A stretch of 64,000 nt of DNA from Polyangium mundeleinium (GTDB lineage: Bacteria > Myxococcota_A > Polyangia > Polyangiales > Polyangiaceae). The stretch lies in NCBI RefSeq assembly GCF_028369105.1, contig NZ_JAQNDO010000001.1, forward strand, positions 4,308,501 through 4,372,500, in the 5' to 3' direction. The notes beneath the pieces are model-generated. The model did no database searches, was not told the DNA's origin, and saw only the letters and a program-made list of their open reading frames with translations. The position numbers and the translations under genes are program-made. Within the stretch, counting starts at the first letter, position 1, and each line of letters opens with the position of its first letter. Below are positions 34,151 to 44,228 of this stretch, piece after piece.

Positions 34151-36568
34151 CTATGGCAAGCAGGCATTGAGCAACACGCCTACCGTGCTTTCGCCCGTGA
34201 CCACGAGATCGGGTCTGCCATCGAAGTTCAAGTCAGCCGCCGCGACCGACGTAGGATACGCGCCCGCGCTGTAGTTGAGCTCGGTGGCGAAGATGCCGTC
34301 GCCTTGGTTCAGCAGCACGCTCACGTTGCCGCTGCTCTCGTTCGCGACGGCGAGGTCAGGCTTGCCATCGCCGTTCAGGTCCGCCATCGCGACCGACCAG
34401 GGGCTCGTGCCCGCAGGATAGTGGACTGCAGCGGCGAAGGTGCCGTCGCCTTGGTTCAGCAGCATGCTCACGTTGCCGCTGCTCTCGTTCGCGACGGCGA
34501 GGTCAGGCTTGCCATCGCCGTTCAGGTCCGCCGCCGCGACCGAAGAGGGGCTCGTGCCCGCAGCGTAGTTGACCGCGGCGGCGAAGGTGCCGTCGCCTTG
34601 GTTCAGCAGAACGCTCACGTTGTTGACGAAGTAGTTCGCGACGGCGAGGTCAGGCTTGCCATCGCTGTTCAGGTCCGCCGCCGCGACCGAAGCGGGGCCA
34701 GTGCCCGCAGGGTAGTGGACCGCGGCGGCGAAGGTGCCGTTGCCCTGGTTCACCAGCACGCTCACGTTGTTGTTGCTCTGGTTCGCGACAGCGAGGTCTG
34801 GCTTGCCATCGCCGTTCAGGTCCGCCGTCGCGACCGAAAAGGGGACCGAGCCCGCAGCATAGTCGACCGCAGCGGCGAAGGTGCCGTTGCCCTGGTTCAC
34901 CAGCACGCTCACGTTGTCGCTGTTGAGGTTCGCGACGGCGAGGTCTGGCTTGCCATCGCCGTTCAGGTCCGCAGTCGCAACCGAACGGGGGGTCGAGCCC
35001 GCAGCGTAGTGGACCGCGGCGGCGAAGGTGCCGTTGCCCTGGTTCAGCAGCACGCTCACGTCGTTGCTGCTGTAGTTCGCGACGGCGAGGTCTGGCTTGC
35101 CATCGCCGTTCAGGTCCGCAGTCGCAACCGAACGGGGGGTCGAGCCCGCAGCGTAGTTGACCTGCGCGACGAAGGTGCCGTTGCCCTGATTTACCAGCAC
35201 GCTCACGTTGACACTGTTGTAGTTCGCGACGGCGAGGTCAGGCTTGCTATCGCCGTTCAGGTCCGCCGTCGCGACCGACTGCGGGTTCGAGCCCGCAGCG
35301 TAGTGGACCGCGGCAGCGAAGGTGCCGTTGCCCTGGTTCACCAGCACGCTCACGTTGCCGAAGTGGTTCGCGACGGCGAGGTCTGGCTTGCCATCGCCGT
35401 TCAGGTCCGCCGCCGCGACCGAACGGGGGCTCGAGCCCGCAGCGTAGTGGACCGCGGTGGCGAACGTGCCGTTGCCCTGGTTCAGCAGCACGCTCACGTT
35501 GTCGCTGTTGTAGTTCGCGACGGCGAGGTCTGGCTTGCCATCGCCGTTCAGGTCCGCCGCCGCGACCGACCAGGGGCTCAAGCCCTCAGCGTAGTTGACC
35601 GCGGCGGCGAACGTGCCGTTGCCCTGGTTCAGCAGCACGCTCACGTTGTCGCTGTTGTAGTTCGCGACGGCGAGGTCTGGCTTGCCATCGCCGTTCAGGT
35701 CCGCCGCCGCAACCGAACGGGGGCCCGAGCCCGCAGCATAGTGGACCGCGGGGGCGAACGTGCCGTTGCCCTGGTTCAGCAGCACGCTCACGTTGTCGCT
35801 GACTTGATTCGCGACGGCGAGGTCTGGCTTGCCATCGCCGTTCAGGTCCGCCGTCGCGACCGACCAGGGGTTCGTGCCCGCAGCGTAGTGGACCGCGGCG
35901 GCGAAGGTGCCGTTGCCCTGGTTCAGCAGCACGCTCACGTTGTGGCTGTTGAGGTTCGCGACGGCGAGGTCTGGCTTGCCATCGCCGTTCAGGTCCGCCG
36001 CCGCGACCGAAGCGGGGCCCGTGCCCGCAGGGTAGTGGACCGCGGCGGCGAAGGTATCGTTGCCCTGGTTCAGCAGCACGCTCACGTTGTGGCTGTTGAA
36101 GTTCGCGACGGCGACGTCTGGCTTGCCATCGCCGTTCAGGTCTGCCGCCACAACGGAAACTGGAGCGTCGCCTACGGTCGGCGTCGGAGGGCCGGGGAGC
36201 CCCAGCAACCCATTGCACGGGGGTGCGACGCACGCCCCAGCGACGCAGCTCGCGCCCCCATTGCAGAGGGGGTTCCCAGCGATGCAAATGCCAGCCTGGC
36301 AAGTGTCGGTCTGGGTGCAAGGGTCACCATCGTCGCAGGCGGAGCCGTTCGCCTTCGCCGGGTGGCTCGGTACCCCCGCGATGCACACATCGTCCGTGCA
36401 GGGGTCACCGTCATCGACGGGGGTGCAAGAACCACCGCCGCTGCTGCCGCCACCTCCGTCGAAAGGATGATAGTCGTTATCGAGCCCGAGCACCGTCGTG
36501 CAGCCCCAGGCGGTCACCAGGAGCAACACGACACACAGTCCCAGCATCCGCTGGACGATCGGCGTCAT
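34151..36568 (-). CDS. FG-GAP/VCBS-repeat lipoprotein, shorter paralogue
   Basis: The start at 36568 follows the same GAGGAG spacing argument as the neighbour. The signal peptide is identical to the neighbour's, but the Cys-rich domain is reduced to about 90 residues (CNGGASCVAGACVAPPC retained). About 13 DLNGDGKPDLAV blades follow. Surface-exposed and probably Ca2+-binding. It is divergent from a Ser/Thr kinase gene across a spacer of about 210 bp that would hold both promoters. Confidence 0.88.
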   Translation of the reverse strand: MTPIVQRMLGLCVVLLLVTAWGCTTVLGLDNDYHPFDGGGGSSGGGSCTPVDDGDPCTDDVCIAGVPSHPAKANGSACDDGDPCTQTDTCQAGICIAGNPLCNGGASCVAGACVAPPCNGLLGLPGPPTPTVGDAPVSVVAADLNGDGKPDVAVANFNSHNVSVLLNQGNDTFAAAVHYPAGTGPASVAAADLNGDGKPDLAVANLNSHNVSVLLNQGNGTFAAAVHYAAGTNPWSVATADLNGDGKPDLAVANQVSDNVSVLLNQGNGTFAPAVHYAAGSGPRSVAAADLNGDGKPDLAVANYNSDNVSVLLNQGNGTFAAAVNYAEGLSPWSVAAADLNGDGKPDLAVANYNSDNVSVLLNQGNGTFATAVHYAAGSSPRSVAAADLNGDGKPDLAVANHFGNVSVLVNQGNGTFAAAVHYAAGSNPQSVATADLNGDSKPDLAVANYNSVNVSVLVNQGNGTFVAQVNYAAGSTPRSVATADLNGDGKPDLAVANYSSNDVSVLLNQGNGTFAAAVHYAAGSTPRSVATADLNGDGKPDLAVANLNSDNVSVLVNQGNGTFAAAVDYAAGSVPFSVATADLNGDGKPDLAVANQSNNNVSVLVNQGNGTFAAAVHYPAGTGPASVAAADLNSDGKPDLAVANYFVNNVSVLLNQGDGTFAAAVNYAAGTSPSSVAAADLNGDGKPDLAVANESSGNVSMLLNQGDGTFAAAVHYPAGTSPWSVAMADLNGDGKPDLAVANESSGNVSVLLNQGDGIFATELNYSAGAYPTSVAAADLNFDGRPDLVVTGESTVGVLLNACLP

Positions 36569-36777
36569 CAATCCCATCTCCTCGTCTCCCCGTGGGGAGG
36601 CGCTCCCGTCGATGCTCGACCAGACCGCCTGCCGCGTCAAGGCAGCCAGCTCAAAGCCATCGACTCCAATAGGGCCCACAGGGCCCACGTGCAGCCGGAA
36701 CGGGAGCCAGACAACAGAAGGTGTCCAAGACAACACGTTAGTTGACACCGCCGGTCGACTGGGCGATGGTGCACACG

Positions 36778-38247
36778 ATGTCGGCAGGATTGGCCGAAGG
36801 AACCGTATTTGCTGGGCGGTACCGCATCGTCCGCCGACTTGCAGCCGGCGGCATGGGCGCGGTGTATGAAGCGGTGCACATCGAGACCAATCGGCGCAAG
36901 GCGCTCAAGGTCATGCACGCGCATCTCTTTCAAAGCGACGAGATGAGCGAACGCTTCAAGCGCGAGGCGCGCATCGCCGCCGAGGTCGAGAGCGAGCATA
37001 TCGTCGATGTCTCCGACGCCGGCGTCGATGAAGCGACCCAGACGCCCTTCCTGGTCATGGAGCTGCTCCGCGGCGAGGAGCTCGGCGAGCGCCTCAAGCG
37101 CGTGGGCCGGCTTCCGCCTGCCGAGGTGTGCACGTACCTGCGCCAGACAGCCATGGCGCTCGACAAGACCCACGCAGCGTCGATCGTCCACCGCGACCTG
37201 AAGCCTGCCAATCTGTTTTTGACACAGCGCGAGGACGGCTCGCCGCGCGTCAAGATCCTCGACTTCGGCGTGGCCAAACTGGTCGCCGACAGCGCGACCG
37301 GCGCCGGAGCCACGCGTAGCATGGGAACGCCGCTTTACATGGCGCCCGAGCAATTCCACACGGATACGAAGCTGACGGGAGCTGCGGACATCTATGCCAT
37401 GGGCATGATGGCCTACAGGATGCTCGTTGGACAAACGTACTGGCACAAGGAAACGAGAAACTCGGCTGACATCATCGCCTTTGCGCTGGTCGCGGTACGA
37501 GGGCCCCAAGAATCGGCCGTCCAGCGAGCCGCAGCAGCAGGGGTGACGTTGCCACCGGCGTTCGATGCGTGGTTTTTTCGGATCACGGCGCTCGAGCCCT
37601 CTGCGCGGTTCGCAACGGCATCGGAGGCTGTGAAGGCTCTCGAGAAGGTATTCGATGACGCGGCCAGTGGGGACTTCGCGACGACGGTTCCGCTGCCAGG
37701 ACCACCGAGAGCCATGATGCCATCTGGCGTGACACCTTCCGGAATGACATCGCCTGGAACGACGCCCGCGCTCATGGGTACGCCTGCAACGGGTGTGTCC
37801 ACGGGCCCCCAGCCAAGTGCCATGTCGACGGGAGGCGACGTCTCGCCTGTTCGCTCGGCGCCGAGTCGGGCGCCGGCCCTTGTCGTCGCCGCATTGGTGC
37901 TCCTCGGGCTTTCGGGCGGCGCGCTCTGGTTTTTCGTGAGCACCGCCCAGAAGGCATTGCCGAATGCAGCGACCGAGGTGGCACCGGCCCAAAACAGCCC
38001 TGCGGCTCCCACGACGGATGTCGCCGCACCCAGCAAGCTCGTCGAGCCGCCCATCACCCTGGAGCCTGTATCAGCAGCGCAGGCAGAGCCTTCAGCGACG
38101 CAGGCGCCGCTGCAGGCGCCAAGCCCGGTGTCCAAGGCGACTGCACCTCGCAGTCCCGGAACGGCCACGGCAAAGACCACATCGAAACCGGCGACGACGA
38201 CGAAAGCGACGACGGTAAAAACATCGTCCCCATTTGGTCAGGATTGA
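36778..38247 (+). CDS. Hanks-type Ser/Thr protein kinase with transmembrane segment
   Basis: 489 residues from the ATG at 36778 (ATG 36766 and TTG 36742 are alternatives). Gly-loop LAAGGMGAVYEA, catalytic Lys in KALKVM, HRDLKPAN (H138-R139-D140), DFGVAK and APEQ in place of APE are all present, so it should be active. A Pro/Thr/Ser-rich juxtamembrane region is followed by a transmembrane helix (VVAALVLLGLSGGALWFFVS) and an extracytoplasmic Ala/Pro/Thr/Lys tail. It is divergent from the FG-GAP lipoprotein genes and is followed 18 bp later by a TPR-type secreted protein, a common myxobacterial kinase/partner pair. Confidence 0.9.
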   Translation: MSAGLAEGTVFAGRYRIVRRLAAGGMGAVYEAVHIETNRRKALKVMHAHLFQSDEMSERFKREARIAAEVESEHIVDVSDAGVDEATQTPFLVMELLRGEELGERLKRVGRLPPAEVCTYLRQTAMALDKTHAASIVHRDLKPANLFLTQREDGSPRVKILDFGVAKLVADSATGAGATRSMGTPLYMAPEQFHTDTKLTGAADIYAMGMMAYRMLVGQTYWHKETRNSADIIAFALVAVRGPQESAVQRAAAAGVTLPPAFDAWFFRITALEPSARFATASEAVKALEKVFDDAASGDFATTVPLPGPPRAMMPSGVTPSGMTSPGTTPALMGTPATGVSTGPQPSAMSTGGDVSPVRSAPSRAPALVVAALVLLGLSGGALWFFVSTAQKALPNAATEVAPAQNSPAAPTTDVAAPSKLVEPPITLEPVSAAQAEPSATQAPLQAPSPVSKATAPRSPGTATAKTTSKPATTTKATTVKTSSPFGQD

Positions 38248-38264
38248 GGAAGTTGAGCACGAAC

Positions 38265-39314
38265 ATGACGCGTCGCCGAATCCTGGAGATGGTTTGTGTT
38301 GTGCATCTTACGGCCATTGCGATGCCCGCCGCTGCACAACAGGACGTCGCCGCGGCCAAGCGTCTTTTCGACCAGGGACTCGCTGACATGCAAGCGGGCA
38401 AGCATGACACCGGATGCCCCGCCCTCGCCGAAAGCCAACGCCTCGATCCTAGACCCGGCACACTGTTCACGCTGGCTTTCTGCGAATCCAGTTGGGGCCA
38501 CGTCGCCACTGCCGATGCGCGACTCGACGAATACATACGCCTCTACGACAGGTTGCCGCCGGATCAACAAGCTCGACAGGGAGATCGGCGTACGCTGGCG
38601 AAGGAAGAGCGTGACAGGCTTGCGCCGGACATCCCCGAGCTCACGATGACGCTCGCCCCCGGCGCGCCTTCCAGGACGGTGGTGAAACGAGACGGCCAGG
38701 TGATCGGGGCTGCCGCGATGGGCATGGCGCTTCCGGTGGATCCCGGCGCGCACGTGCTGACGACGCAGGCACCCGGCGGCCCGGTGTGGGAACAGCACAT
38801 CACGACCGCCAAAGGCGAAAAGAAATCCGTAGTGTTGGAGGTGAAGCCACCGCCGCCGGTCGTGCCCTCCACACCCGGGCCTCCGATCTTTCCGTCGAAG
38901 AACACGCGCACACCGCCTGTCGAGCAAAGCTCGGGCAGCGGGCGAAAGATGGCTGCTTATGCGATCGGAGGCGTGGGGCTCGCGGGACTGGCCGTGGGGG
39001 GGCTCCTGGGAGGACTCGTGATCAGCAAAAAGGGAGCCCTCGACCAGCACTGCGGAAAGGCCATCGGCTCGAGCGATCCAACGGCGTGCGATGACACGGG
39101 CCTCGACGCAGCGCAAAGCATCAAGTCGCTGGGTCTCGGGAGCACGATTGCTTTTGCATTGGGAGCGGTCGGACTGGGAACCGCGGCCGTGCTTTACTTC
39201 ACTGCGCCAGAAACGAAAAATACCAGGGCTGGCTCGAACGCAGCGTGGATCAGCGCTGGGGTGCTTTCCGTGGGGCCGGGTGGAGTGCTCGTAGGATCAC
39301 AGGGCGCGTTCTGA
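38265..39314 (+). CDS. Secreted TPR-like protein, probable kinase partner
   Basis: 349 residues from the ATG at 38265, preferred over an in-frame TTG that overlaps the kinase stop. A signal peptide ends near AAAQQ. Residues 25-110 are TPR-like (VAAAKRLFDQGLADMQAGKH, then LAESQRLDPRPGTLFTLAFC). A PEGA-like beta region follows (GQVIGAAAMGMALPVDPGAH), then two hydrophobic helices (AIGGVGLAGLAVGGLLGGLV and IAFALGAVGLGTAAVLYF). The layout is typical of proteins encoded next to Polyangiales kinases; its molecular function is unknown. Confidence 0.75.
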   Translation: MTRRRILEMVCVVHLTAIAMPAAAQQDVAAAKRLFDQGLADMQAGKHDTGCPALAESQRLDPRPGTLFTLAFCESSWGHVATADARLDEYIRLYDRLPPDQQARQGDRRTLAKEERDRLAPDIPELTMTLAPGAPSRTVVKRDGQVIGAAAMGMALPVDPGAHVLTTQAPGGPVWEQHITTAKGEKKSVVLEVKPPPPVVPSTPGPPIFPSKNTRTPPVEQSSGSGRKMAAYAIGGVGLAGLAVGGLLGGLVISKKGALDQHCGKAIGSSDPTACDDTGLDAAQSIKSLGLGSTIAFALGAVGLGTAAVLYFTAPETKNTRAGSNAAWISAGVLSVGPGGVLVGSQGAF

Positions 39315-39357
39315 GGCGTGGATGAGGCCACGAGGGGGCATGCGCGCACGCGCAGGA

Positions 39358-39600
39358 TCATTGGCGCTCACGCTGCCCGTAGCCTTCATGATCTGCGGCC
39401 GGCGCCACGCTGCCCAGACGAATGCTCAGGTCTGCGCCGACGCGCGCCCAGGGACCATCACCGACGGACATGTAATAGCCGCTCGCGCTGAGCGCCAGGG
39501 AAGCCGGGGCCTTTGCGTCCTCGTCGAGCACGGCGAACCGGACCTCGCCGCCCATGCGCTGAAACCCGAGCGAGGCGCCGACCTCGAACCAGCGCGTGAC
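39358..39600 (-). pseudogene. C-terminal fragment of an outer-membrane-like protein
   Basis: The frame reads WFEVGASLGFQRMGGEVRFA then SGYYMSVGDGPWARVGADLS and ends at 39358. Its aromatic, alternating pattern resembles beta-barrel strands. No start or upstream portion exists: the sequence runs into array block 5 at about 39600-39656. I read it as a gene truncated by the array or by a rearrangement. Confidence 0.45.
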
Positions 39601-41812
39601 CCCCTAATTTCCTGAGTTCGCACCCTCGACCGCGTGGGCGAACAGCCCCGCGCCCTCGTCGAGCACGAGGCCGGCGTCGAGCGCCGGGTCGGTCGCGACG
39701 CACCCGCCCCCGCGTCGAGCCCGCGAATTTACGCGGTCGAGCGCGGTCACGGCCGCGAGACCTCGGGGAAGATTTCTACGCTCGCCGCGCCGTCCGCCTC
39801 GATGCACGAGGCCCGCGTCGAGCACGAGGCCCGCGTCGCGCACGAAGCCGATGAGCACGAGGCACACGTCGAGCCCAAGGCCCGCGAGTTGGGGCCGGCG
39901 TCCGGCGAGCACGAGACTGGCGAGCACGAGGCCCACGTCGAGCGTCGCGCCACCTCGATGGCCTCGGGCTCCGTCGTGACGCACCCGCGCCCCATGCAGG
40001 GCCGGCGCACTTACGCGGTCAAGCGCGGTCACGGCCGCGAGACCTCGGGGGAAGATTTCGACGCTCGACCCTCGCCGCGCCGCCTCGATGCACGAGGCCG
40101 ACGAGCACGAGGCGCACGTCGAGCGCCGCGCCCCTCGATGGCCTCGGGGTCGGTCGCGACGCACCCGCCCCCCCACGTCGGCCCCGCGGATCTACGCGGT
40201 CGAGCGCGGTCACGGCCGCGAGACCTCGGGGAAGATTTCGACGCTCGCCGCTCGCCGCGCCGCCTCGATGCACGAGGCCGACGAGCTCGTCGTGCACCTC
40301 GATGCACCCGCCCCCCCACGTCGAGCCCGCGGATTTACGCGGTCGAGCGCGGTCACGGCCGCGAGACCTCGGGGAAGATTTCGACGCTCGACCCTCGCCG
40401 CGCCGCCTCGATGCACGAGGCCGACGAGCACGAGGCGCACGTCGAGCGCCGCGCCCCTCGATGGCCTCGGGGTCGGTCGCGACGCACCCGCCCCCCCCAC
40501 GTCGCCCCGTGGATCTACGCGGCCGAGCGCGGTCACGGCCGCGAGACCTCGGGGAAGATTTTGACGCTCGCCGCTCGCCGCGCCGCCTCGATGCACGAGG
40601 CCGACGAGCACGAGGCGCACCCGCCCCCCCACGTCGGCCCGCGGATTTATGCGGTCGAGCGCGGTCACGGCCGCGAGACCTCGGGGAAGATTTCGACGCT
40701 CGCCGCTCGCCGCGCTGCCTCGATGCACGAGGCCGACGAGCACGAGGCCCACCCGCCCCCCACGTCGGGCCCGCGGATTTACGCGGTCGAGCGCGGTCAC
40801 GGCCGCGAGACCTCGGGGAAGATTTCGACGCTCGCCGCTCGCCGCGCCGCCTCGATGCCCGAGGCCGACGAGCACGAGGCCCACGTCGAGCCCGAGGCCG
40901 ACGAGCTGGGGCCGGCGAGCACGAGGCGCACGTCGAGCGCCGCGCCCCTCAATGGCCCCGGGGTCGGTCGCGACGCACCCGCCCCCCACGTCGAGCCCGC
41001 GGATCTTCGCGGTCGAGCGCGGTCATGGCCGCGAGACCTCGGGGAGATTTCGACGCTCGACGCTCACCGCGCCGCCTCGATGCCCGAGGCCAACGAGCAC
41101 GAGGCGCACCCGCCCCCCACGTCGAGCCCGCGGATTTACGCGGTCGAGCGCGGTCACGGCCGCGAGACCTCGGGGGAGATTTCGCCGCTCGCCGCTCGCC
41201 GCGCCGCCTCGATGCCCGAGGCCGACGAGCACGAGGCCCACGTCGAGCCCGAGGCCGACGAGCTGGGGCCGGCGAGCACGAGGCCCACGTCGAGCCCGAG
41301 GCCGACGAGCTGGGGCCGGCGTCCAGGGCGACGAGCACGAGGCCGGCGTCGAGCGCCGCGCCGCCTCGATGCACGAGGCCGGCGAGCAGAGCGACGAGCA
41401 CGAGGCCGGCGTCGAGCGCCGCGCCCCTCGTATCCGTTCGGCCTCCCGCATCATGGCGCGCATCGAGGCTGCTGCGTAACCTTCTGCCGCGATGCCGCAG
41501 CATGACGAGTTCGTCGTGGATGAACCCCTGGGAGGGACAGCTCGCCCGAAGCCCGCAAGAAAGCGTGATTCTGCGCAGCGTCAGAGCGCAGGTGGCAACC
41601 GCGCTGGTGCGTCCGAGAGTCTTGATGTTCGCCCGGAAGGCGGAGAGAGCTTGTCACGGCGTCGCGGCTCGACCGCACCGTCCAGGCGTGGCGAGGAAGC
41701 CACGTCACCGGTCGGCGCGCCTGTGCAGCGCGCTCCGAATGTTCGTGTCCGACGAACCCGAGCCGACGAAGGCGCGGATCCGAAGGACCCCACGAACGCG
41801 TCGCGCCCGAAG

Positions 41813-43483
41813 TCAGGACGAGGGCGGCGTGCTCGAAATGCGGCTCCAGATACTCCTGTCGAGCCGCTCACGAGCGTCGGTTTGCTCGAGGGTTTGCTTC
41901 CAGTACTTGGGGGACAGCTCGAGGACCCGGTCGCGGGGCCAATCGGGCAGCAGGATCAATACGTCGCGCAGGTATGCCCAGGGCTCGATGCCGTGGAGCT
42001 GGCAGGAGGCGATCAGCGAAACGGCGATGGTATTCCACTCGGCGCCCTCGTCGCTGCCCACGAAGAGCCAGTTTTTCCGGCCGACCGCCTGACGTCGAAG
42101 CTCGAGCTCCGACCCGTTGTTATCGAGACGCAGCCGGCCGTCGTCGAGGAATCGCGTGAGTGGCGCCCATTGATTGCGGGCGTAGCCGATGGCTTGGCCG
42201 ATGGGGCTCTTGGGCAAGGCGACGAGAGCCTCCACGTCGAGCCAGATGCGAAAGGCCTCGAGCACGGGCGTGGCGAGCCTCCGGCGCTCCTCCGTCCGGC
42301 GAGCCGGCGGCAACTCCTTGGTCTCGGCGTCGATTGCGTAGAGCTTTCCGATGAACCCGAGCGCCGCGAGCGCGCGCTCCTTGTCGGACGAGAGCGACTT
42401 GAAGAAACCGCGGCGGCAGTGGGCCCAGCAGCCGACCTCGGTCACGTCCTCGGTGCGATAGAGCAGCTCGTAGACGTTGTGCGCGTCGGCGAGGACATAG
42501 CCCTTGTAACCGCGCAGGAATTCCCTCGGCCCGTCCTGCGTGTGCCGCGGCGTGAAGCGAAAGAGGACGTGGTCCCGGTCCGCGACGAGCACCCAGAAGT
42601 AGCCCCTCCGGCACTTCTCCTTCGCCTGCACGAGTACGCCGGTCGCGTCCATGGCGATGCAATGCGCTTTTTTCGCGTCGATGAACATCGCGTCGACGAC
42701 GTACCTGAGCAGGCCCGTGGACGCCCCCACCCAGTTGCATAGGGTCGAGCGCGCGAGCGGGACACCTTCTCGCTCGTAGATCCTTTCCTGCCTGTGCAGC
42801 GGCAAGGAATCTGCATACTTGCTCACGAGCACGTGCGCAATCAGCCCGGGGCCTGCCATGCACCGCGGAATGGGCGCCTCGGGCGCGGGCTCGATACGCA
42901 CGCCTTCTTCGGGCTTGCCTTTCGTCGCGAACTTCGGACGAACAACCCGGACCCGCACGTAGCCCGCGGGCCGCCATTCCAGCGTTTCGCTCACCTCCTC
43001 GCCGATCCGCACGAGGGACACGGCGCCTTCGCCCTTGGCCTCGGGCGGGAGGAGCTCGATTTCGTGGACGGGCAGGTGCTCCGGAAGGGGCTGCCGCCCG
43101 TGTGGGGTGACCTTGCGCTCCTTCTGCCTCGAATTCTTGCGCTCGGGCAGCTTCTCTCCGGAGGGCTGCTCGGAGGGCGGCTCCGCATCCGTCGATTGCG
43201 CGGAGAGCCGCTCGAGCCCGCCGAGCGCCTCGACGACGGCGTTGAACGCGAGCTGCGTCTGCGCAGGATCGACCTGCTCGGCCTTGCGACCAAAGAGATG
43301 GCGACGAAACCGCTCGAGCTCCATGCTGGCGAGCTCGTAGAGCTTGCGATACTCGTCGCGCTCGTGTCGGAATTTGTCCCGCTCGTGGCTAAGTTTGTCC
43401 CGCTCGCGGGAGGCTCCCGCGAGGCGGCTCTCCAGAGCGACGACCTTCGCCTCGAGCTCAGGGTTTGTCACGGGACGTGCCAT
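41813..43483 (-). CDS. tnpC: IS66-family transposase TnpC
   Basis: 556 residues from the ATG at 43483. An N-terminal coiled coil (SRERDKLSHERDKFRHERDE) leads to the IS66 zinc-finger/linker region (ERKVTPHGRQPLPEHLPVHE), then the DDE domain with MDATGVLVQ, YVLADAHNVYELL and a C-terminal LDNNGSELELR supplying the catalytic Glu. Length and order are normal for IS66 transposases. It is transcribed leftward downstream of tnpB. Confidence 0.93.
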   Translation of the reverse strand: MARPVTNPELEAKVVALESRLAGASRERDKLSHERDKFRHERDEYRKLYELASMELERFRRHLFGRKAEQVDPAQTQLAFNAVVEALGGLERLSAQSTDAEPPSEQPSGEKLPERKNSRQKERKVTPHGRQPLPEHLPVHEIELLPPEAKGEGAVSLVRIGEEVSETLEWRPAGYVRVRVVRPKFATKGKPEEGVRIEPAPEAPIPRCMAGPGLIAHVLVSKYADSLPLHRQERIYEREGVPLARSTLCNWVGASTGLLRYVVDAMFIDAKKAHCIAMDATGVLVQAKEKCRRGYFWVLVADRDHVLFRFTPRHTQDGPREFLRGYKGYVLADAHNVYELLYRTEDVTEVGCWAHCRRGFFKSLSSDKERALAALGFIGKLYAIDAETKELPPARRTEERRRLATPVLEAFRIWLDVEALVALPKSPIGQAIGYARNQWAPLTRFLDDGRLRLDNNGSELELRRQAVGRKNWLFVGSDEGAEWNTIAVSLIASCQLHGIEPWAYLRDVLILLPDWPRDRVLELSPKYWKQTLEQTDARERLDRSIWSRISSTPPSS

Positions 43484-43518
43484 ACACGCCCCGTGGCTAT
43501 CTTGTAAAGCGGAAAGTT

Positions 43519-43878
43519 TTACTTGATGGAACCCGCGTCGAGCGCGCGGATGCGCTGCTTCGCCGGCGGGAGCTTCACGCCTTCGAGGATCCTCGCCATC
43601 TCGGAGGCTTCGATCGGGATGCGCGTCGCGCCGGGCTCGAGCCCCTGCGGCACGCGAAACGTCCCGCGCTCGAGGCGCTTGTAGAGCAGGCAATAGCCAG
43701 TCCGATCCCACCAGAGGATCTTGACCCTGTCGGCCGCCTTGTTGAAGAACATGAACAGCGCGCCCGAGAGCGGATCCTCGCGCAGCACTTCGCGCACGAC
43801 CCCCGAAAGCCCGTCGAACGAGCGGCGCAGATCGAGCCGCTCGGTGGCAACGTAAATGGCCATCCGTGCGGGGATCAT
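43519..43878 (-). CDS. tnpB: IS66-family accessory protein TnpB
   Basis: 119 residues; LDLRRSFDGLSGVVREVL and FMFFNKAADRVKILWWDRTG are diagnostic of IS66 Orf2. Its ATG overlaps the tnpA stop in an ATGA junction (43875-43878), implying translational coupling. The protein is required for transposition of this family but its exact role is unsettled. Confidence 0.93.
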   Translation of the reverse strand: MIPARMAIYVATERLDLRRSFDGLSGVVREVLREDPLSGALFMFFNKAADRVKILWWDRTGYCLLYKRLERGTFRVPQGLEPGATRIPIEASEMARILEGVKLPPAKQRIRALDAGSIK

Positions 43879-44228
43879 TCGAGCGCTCCGCGCAGCGCCG
43901 CGACAACACAGCAGAGCTGGGAAAGGTCAGCGCCAGGAGGTACGCGAATCACCTCGCCGCGCGGAAGAACGACCTCCAAGGCCGTCGACCCGGGGGCGGC
44001 AGGCGGTGCGTCGTCGATGATCTCGACGGGCAAGAGCATCGGTGCTTCCGCCGCGAATTCGGAGTCCTGCGCGGCCTCCTGTCTGCCGAGCCGGCTGCTC
44101 CACCAGTACATCGTGACCGGGCTGATTCGATGGCGCTTCGCGAATGCGCGCGCCGACAGGCCGCTGCAGCGCCACTTCTCCACAATACGCCGCCAACGGC
44201 GCTCGGCCTTGGTCGTCCTCGTAGCCAT
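43875..44228 (-). CDS. tnpA: IS66-family accessory protein TnpA (HTH)
   Basis: 117 residues from the ATG at 44228. WRRIVEKWRCSGLSARAFAK followed by RHRISPVTMYWWSSRLG is the helix-turn-helix of IS66 Orf1. The C-terminal half (LEVVLPRGEVIRVPPGAD) matches the usual domain that ends with an ALRG segment. It is the first gene of the coupled tnpA-tnpB-tnpC set. Confidence 0.9.
   Translation of the reverse strand: MATRTTKAERRWRRIVEKWRCSGLSARAFAKRHRISPVTMYWWSSRLGRQEAAQDSEFAAEAPMLLPVEIIDDAPPAAPGSTALEVVLPRGEVIRVPPGADLSQLCCVVAALRGALE

Noticed and set aside
30810-36745. Long plus-strand frames opposite the FG-GAP genes
   Set aside because: They are antisense shadows of the repeated DLNGDGKPDLAV blades; the minus-strand proteins have signal peptides, lipoboxes and a known fold.
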